Part shown: positions 16,451 to 18,418 of the stretch, piece by piece
How positions within the stretch are numbered: position 1 is the stretch's first letter
How the letters are laid out: each line of letters begins with the position of its first letter
Source of the DNA: an uncultured beta proteobacterium
Lineage (GTDB): Bacteria > Pseudomonadota > Gammaproteobacteria > Burkholderiales > Burkholderiaceae
Direction of reading: 5' to 3'
DNA: 18,418 nt
Assembly: GCA_903843315.1 (NCBI GenBank)
Contig: CAIMPQ010000181.1
Location: 1 to 18,418, forward strand
The notes under the pieces: model-generated
Told to the model about the DNA's origin: nothing
Database searches by the model: none
What the model saw: only the letters and a program-made list of their open reading frames with translations
Translations under genes and position numbers: made by a program

Positions 16451-17107
16451 ATGTCTCTACGAATTAACGATCTCTCACCAAACTTTACAGCTGACTCCAC
16501 AGCTGGAAAGCTCACCCTGCATGATTGGATTGGTGATAGCTATGCCATTTTGTTTTCACATCCAAAAGATTTCACACCAGTGTGTACGACCGAGTTTGGT
16601 GCAGTTGCCCAATTAGCTCCTGAATTTGCCAAGCGTAATACTAAGGTAATGGGTGTCTCCGTTGATAGTGTGGAAGATCATCAAAAATGGAAAAAAGATA
16701 TTGCTGCTTTTGCTGGAGAGCCGGCAGATTTTCCGATTATTGACGATACTTCATTACACGTTGCCAAGTTGTTTGATATGTTGCCTGCAGATGCGTATCT
16801 ACCGGATGGACGCACACCAGCCCATAGCGCTACGGTCCGCACCGTATTTATTATTGGCCCAGATAAGAAGTTACGCCTGACCATGGCTTACCCGATGTCA
16901 GTTGGACGTAATTTTGCTGAAATTCTCAGAGCCTTAGATGCTATTCAAATAACAGATGGCCTTCCCTTGGCAACTCCAGCAAACTGGGTCCCTGGGCAAG
17001 ATGTGATTGTAGGGCTGGCTCTAAATGATGAGCAGGCAACGGCTAAGTATGGCGAGCTTGATATAAAGCTGCCTTACCTGCGCTATGCAAAAGCCCCCAA
17101 GAAGTAA
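16451..17107 (+). CDS. 1-Cys peroxiredoxin (Prx6/AhpC-TSA family)
   Basis: 218 residues. The peroxidatic cysteine C45 sits in HPKDFTPVCTTEFG, with T42 of the P-x-x-x-(T/S)-x-x-C motif; it is the only cysteine in the protein, so resolution must use another thiol such as a thioredoxin or glutathione. The second conserved block RTVFIIGPDKKLRL and the long C-terminal extension, ending in NWVPGQDVIVG and LPYLRYAKAPKK, are typical of the Prx6 (1-Cys) subfamily, which reduces hydrogen peroxide, organic peroxides and often peroxynitrite. Peroxynitrite reduction would suit a locus producing reactive nitrogen species, though that is inference. The start ATG16451 follows AAGGA at a good distance. It stands divergent from trxC, a likely electron-supply partner. 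Confidence 0.92.
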   Translation: MSLRINDLSPNFTADSTAGKLTLHDWIGDSYAILFSHPKDFTPVCTTEFGAVAQLAPEFAKRNTKVMGVSVDSVEDHQKWKKDIAAFAGEPADFPIIDDTSLHVAKLFDMLPADAYLPDGRTPAHSATVRTVFIIGPDKKLRLTMAYPMSVGRNFAEILRALDAIQITDGLPLATPANWVPGQDVIVGLALNDEQATAKYGELDIKLPYLRYAKAPKK

Positions 17108-17129
17108 GCTGAGGGAAAGAGCCTTTTCA

Positions 17130-17160
17130 GACAACGATCACATGGCATCCGATCGTTGTC
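17130..17160 (+). terminator. Perfect 10-bp hairpin downstream of peroxiredoxin gene
   Basis: GACAACGATC (17130-17139) and GATCGTTGTC (17151-17160) are perfect inverted repeats around an 11-nt loop, 22 nt after the peroxiredoxin stop. The position suits a terminator or an mRNA 3' end stabiliser. No T-run follows on either strand, so it is not a classical intrinsic terminator. Confidence 0.45.
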
Positions 17161-17239
17161 CTAACTCGCTCTAGACTTCAAGATTTAATGTTCTGCCATG
17201 AATTGGTAGCTTTACAAAGACTTAAGCAATGGAATTGCT

Positions 17240-17425
17240 ATGAACTCACCAGATAAACGTTGTTGTGGTTCAGGGGTTTGCATCATTAACGATGCGGGAG
17301 AATGCTGGTGTGGGCAGGTTTGGGACGGTGAAAAAATGGCCGCACCAAGCTTAACTGCAAGATCGACATCCGTTGGGGCCCAAGAACAAACACAAGACCT
17401 AAGCATGCATAAGCCAGATTCTTAG
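17240..17425 (+). CDS. Small cysteine-rich protein of unknown function
   Basis: 61 residues. The N-terminal half is rich in cysteine: C8, C9, C14, C22 and C24, spaced CC-x4-C-x7-C-x-C, with tryptophans W23 and W28 and the ending WDGEKM. The second half is polar, low in structure and ends in HKPDS. This composition suggests a small metal- or Fe-S-binding, or disulphide-bonded, domain without a signal peptide. I do not recognise the family with confidence. A modest TGGAA lies six bases before ATG17240. It stands alone between the peroxiredoxin hairpin and the cytochrome gene, on the same strand as both. The strong Cys/Trp/Gly pattern argues that it is a real gene rather than a chance frame. Confidence 0.6.
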   Translation: MNSPDKRCCGSGVCIINDAGECWCGQVWDGEKMAAPSLTARSTSVGAQEQTQDLSMHKPDS

Positions 17426-17510
17426 TCTATAGCTGCAGACAGGCAGTACTGAAATTATCTAGATGTAAGAGTGCTGGGGGTGTAATCCGCTCTTAAATGG
17501 AGAAAATTTG

Positions 17511-18029
17511 ATGATCAAATATACAGTTTTTAATAAACTCTTTGTGATGGCTGCTATCTTTTTTGGAATGCACGGTAGCTTATATGCAGCAAGTGATGCA
17601 GTGGCCCATGGTGAATACATTATTCGGATTACAGGATGCAATGATTGTCATACACCTGGCTATGCAGAGAAAGGCGGCAATATTCCAACTAGCCAATGGC
17701 TGACTGGAAGTTCAATCGGTTTTAAAGGTCCCTGGGGTGTGAGTTATCCCGCAAACTTGCGTTTATTGGTGCAGAATTTAACTGAAGATCAATGGGTTAA
17801 TTTTGCAAAAAATTTACAGGCTAGACCTCCTATGCCTTGGTTTACGATGCAAATGATTTCCGAGTCTGATTTACGCGCTACTTATCAATTTGTGAGATCG
17901 TTAGGGCCTGCTGGCGTTCAGTCACCAAATTTTGTTCCACCTGGTGGCGAAATAAAAACTAAATATATTGATTTTGTGCCAACTTCGGCGAGACACTGGA
18001 ATGGCTTTTCGCATATTACCGTCAAATAA
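17511..18029 (+). CDS. Secreted monohaem cytochrome c
   Basis: 172 residues. A Sec signal peptide (about 1-26: a lysine, then the FVMAAIFFGMHGSLYA core, cleavage near A26) leads into a short c-type cytochrome domain. The haem motif is C43-x-x-C46-H47 in TGCNDCHTPGY. The sixth ligand is probably M108 in RPPMPWF. Blocks WLTGSS, FKGPWGVSYPANLRLL and TYQFVRSLGPAG resemble a family of periplasmic cytochromes c often encoded beside dehydrogenases or oxidases. It could carry electrons in the periplasm, but NarGHI takes electrons from quinol, so it is not needed by that enzyme. The start ATG17511 has TGGAGA eight bases upstream; a TTG just before it is less likely. No partner oxidase or dehydrogenase gene is in the window. 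Confidence 0.85.
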   Translation: MIKYTVFNKLFVMAAIFFGMHGSLYAASDAVAHGEYIIRITGCNDCHTPGYAEKGGNIPTSQWLTGSSIGFKGPWGVSYPANLRLLVQNLTEDQWVNFAKNLQARPPMPWFTMQMISESDLRATYQFVRSLGPAGVQSPNFVPPGGEIKTKYIDFVPTSARHWNGFSHITVK

Positions 18030-18076
18030 TGCGCTTGATGCACATACAGCGATAAATAGGCGATATAAGCTCTCAA

Positions 18077-18102
18077 AATCTGAATGACCAAGCTTTCAGA
18101 TT
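18077..18102 (+). terminator. Weak hairpin after cytochrome c gene
   Basis: Perfect 8-bp arms AATCTGAA and TTCAGATT lie around a 10-nt loop, 47 nt past the cytochrome stop. It is AT-rich and followed by ATTAAAT rather than a T-run, so its termination strength is doubtful. Confidence 0.3.
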
Positions 18103-18132
18103 ATTAAATACCTATTAAAACAGTGTTCATTA

Positions 18133-18146
18133 TTGATATTGATCAA
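18133..18146 (+). promoter_or_regulatory. Perfect FNR/Anr/Dnr-type box
   Basis: TTGATATTGATCAA matches the consensus TTGAT-N4-ATCAA exactly. A TATATA at 18174-18179 places a start site near 18181-18187, so the box would be centred about 42-47 bases upstream, close to the -41.5 position of class II FNR activation. It points to oxygen-limited (or NO-dependent, if a Dnr protein binds) expression of the gene starting at 18338. Confidence 0.75.
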
Positions 18147-18173
18147 TATTTTGAATGGTAATTTGATGAGATT

Positions 18174-18179
18174 TATATA
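18174..18179 (+). promoter_or_regulatory. Candidate -10 element of the FNR-type promoter
   Basis: TATATA is in register with the upstream FNR-type box. No -35 hexamer is needed at class II FNR promoters, where the box replaces it. Confidence 0.45.
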
Positions 18180-18337
18180 AGATTACTCTTGATGGGTCTT
18201 TGAGCGTTGCTTCAATACAGGCCCCTCGAATTACTGCTGTGCCTTTTAGGCTCATGGTCCGACCATATTTAGATAGCAATATATTTTGCACTCTAGGTTG
18301 GTGTGTTTTTTCGGTTATTACTATAAATTGGAAAAAA

Positions 18338-18418
18338 ATGTACGAAATTATTTTTGACTGGCCGATTTATATCCTGCTCCCAGTTTTTATTATTATTTTT
18401 AATCTTATTGGGCTGGGA
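18338..18418 (+). CDS. Start of an unidentified membrane protein (3' end outside window)
   Basis: An open frame runs from ATG18338 to the window end (27 residues): MYEIIFDWPI followed by a strongly hydrophobic stretch YILLPVFIIIFNLIGLG, which looks like a first membrane helix. TTGGAAAA lies just upstream as a modest ribosome-binding site. An in-frame ATG at 18254 could extend it by 28 residues, but the sequence there has little protein-like character and overlaps an inverted repeat. I cannot name the family from so short a piece. Its promoter carries a perfect FNR-type box, so it is likely induced under low oxygen. Confidence 0.5.
   Translation, partial: MYEIIFDWPIYILLPVFIIIFNLIGLG

Larger units (their letters stand above)
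18030..18337. other. 308-nt intergenic region without a convincing gene
   Basis: This AT-rich stretch contains, in order: an AT-rich hairpin AATCTGAA (18077-18084) / TTCAGATT (18095-18102) that may end the cytochrome transcript; a perfect FNR-type box (18133-18146); a TATATA -10-like element (18174-18179); and a small perfect inverted repeat ATGGTC-C-GACCAT (18254-18266). The implied 5' leader of the following gene is about 150 nt. I saw no tRNA or recognisable riboswitch. Confidence 0.6.

Noticed and set aside
17466..17495. TAAGAG/CTCTTA inverted repeat before the cytochrome gene
   Set aside because: Six-base arms with an 18-nt loop are likely by chance, and no promoter elements line up with it.
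1..18418. CRISPR arrays, insertion sequences, tRNA or rRNA genes, phage or toxin-antitoxin modules
   Set aside because: I saw no repeated spacer-like units, transposase motifs, terminal inverted repeats or tRNA-like sequences; the window is a compact chromosomal metabolic locus.

Overview
The window is a dissimilatory nitrate-respiration locus from what looks like a betaproteobacterium. The moderate GC content, the gene order narXL-narK1-narK2-narGHJI and the protein sequences fit Burkholderiales. A freshwater, Polynucleobacter-like genome is my best guess; that is inference, because no rRNA or other marker gene is present.

Left flank (1-2545). The C-terminal end of an NnrS-family membrane protein (nitric-oxide/nitrosative stress) is followed closely by a flavin-dependent nitronate-monooxygenase-like enzyme with a four-cysteine C-terminal extension. 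A TehA/SLAC1-family anion channel gene converges on the latter.

Core (2572-14632). A NarX-type nitrate sensor kinase with a periplasmic P-box and its NarL response regulator lie upstream of two separate nitrate/nitrite transporters: NarK1 (type I, nitrate/H+ symport) and NarK2 (type II, nitrate/nitrite exchange). The complete membrane-bound nitrate reductase follows: NarG (Mo-bisMGD plus FS0), NarH (four Fe-S clusters), the chaperone NarJ and the dihaem quinol oxidase NarI. All cofactor ligands I could check are intact, and in NarG and NarI they fall at the same residue numbers as in E. coli. The tight spacing of narK1-narK2-narG-narH-narJ-narI indicates one operon, probably started in the 128-bp gap after narL.

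Right flank (14652-18418). Two genes appear to be appended to the nar operon: a beta-carbonic anhydrase and, overlapping it by 11 nt, a YdjA-like nitroreductase. A zinc-ribbon thioredoxin (TrxC type) abuts the nitroreductase tail to tail and is divergent from a 1-Cys peroxiredoxin. Then come a small cysteine-rich protein of unknown function, a secreted monohaem cytochrome c, and a 308-nt non-coding stretch with a perfect FNR/Anr-type box. That box precedes the start of a membrane protein cut off by the window end.

Together the genes import nitrate, reduce it at the quinol-linked NarGHI complex, export nitrite, sense nitrate/nitrite through NarXL, and surround this with likely nitrosative/redox-protection functions. 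The core is well-known biology. The less explained parts are the accessory genes (four-Cys flavoprotein, SLAC1-type channel, carbonic anhydrase plus nitroreductase, Cys-rich miniprotein) and the regulatory sites.
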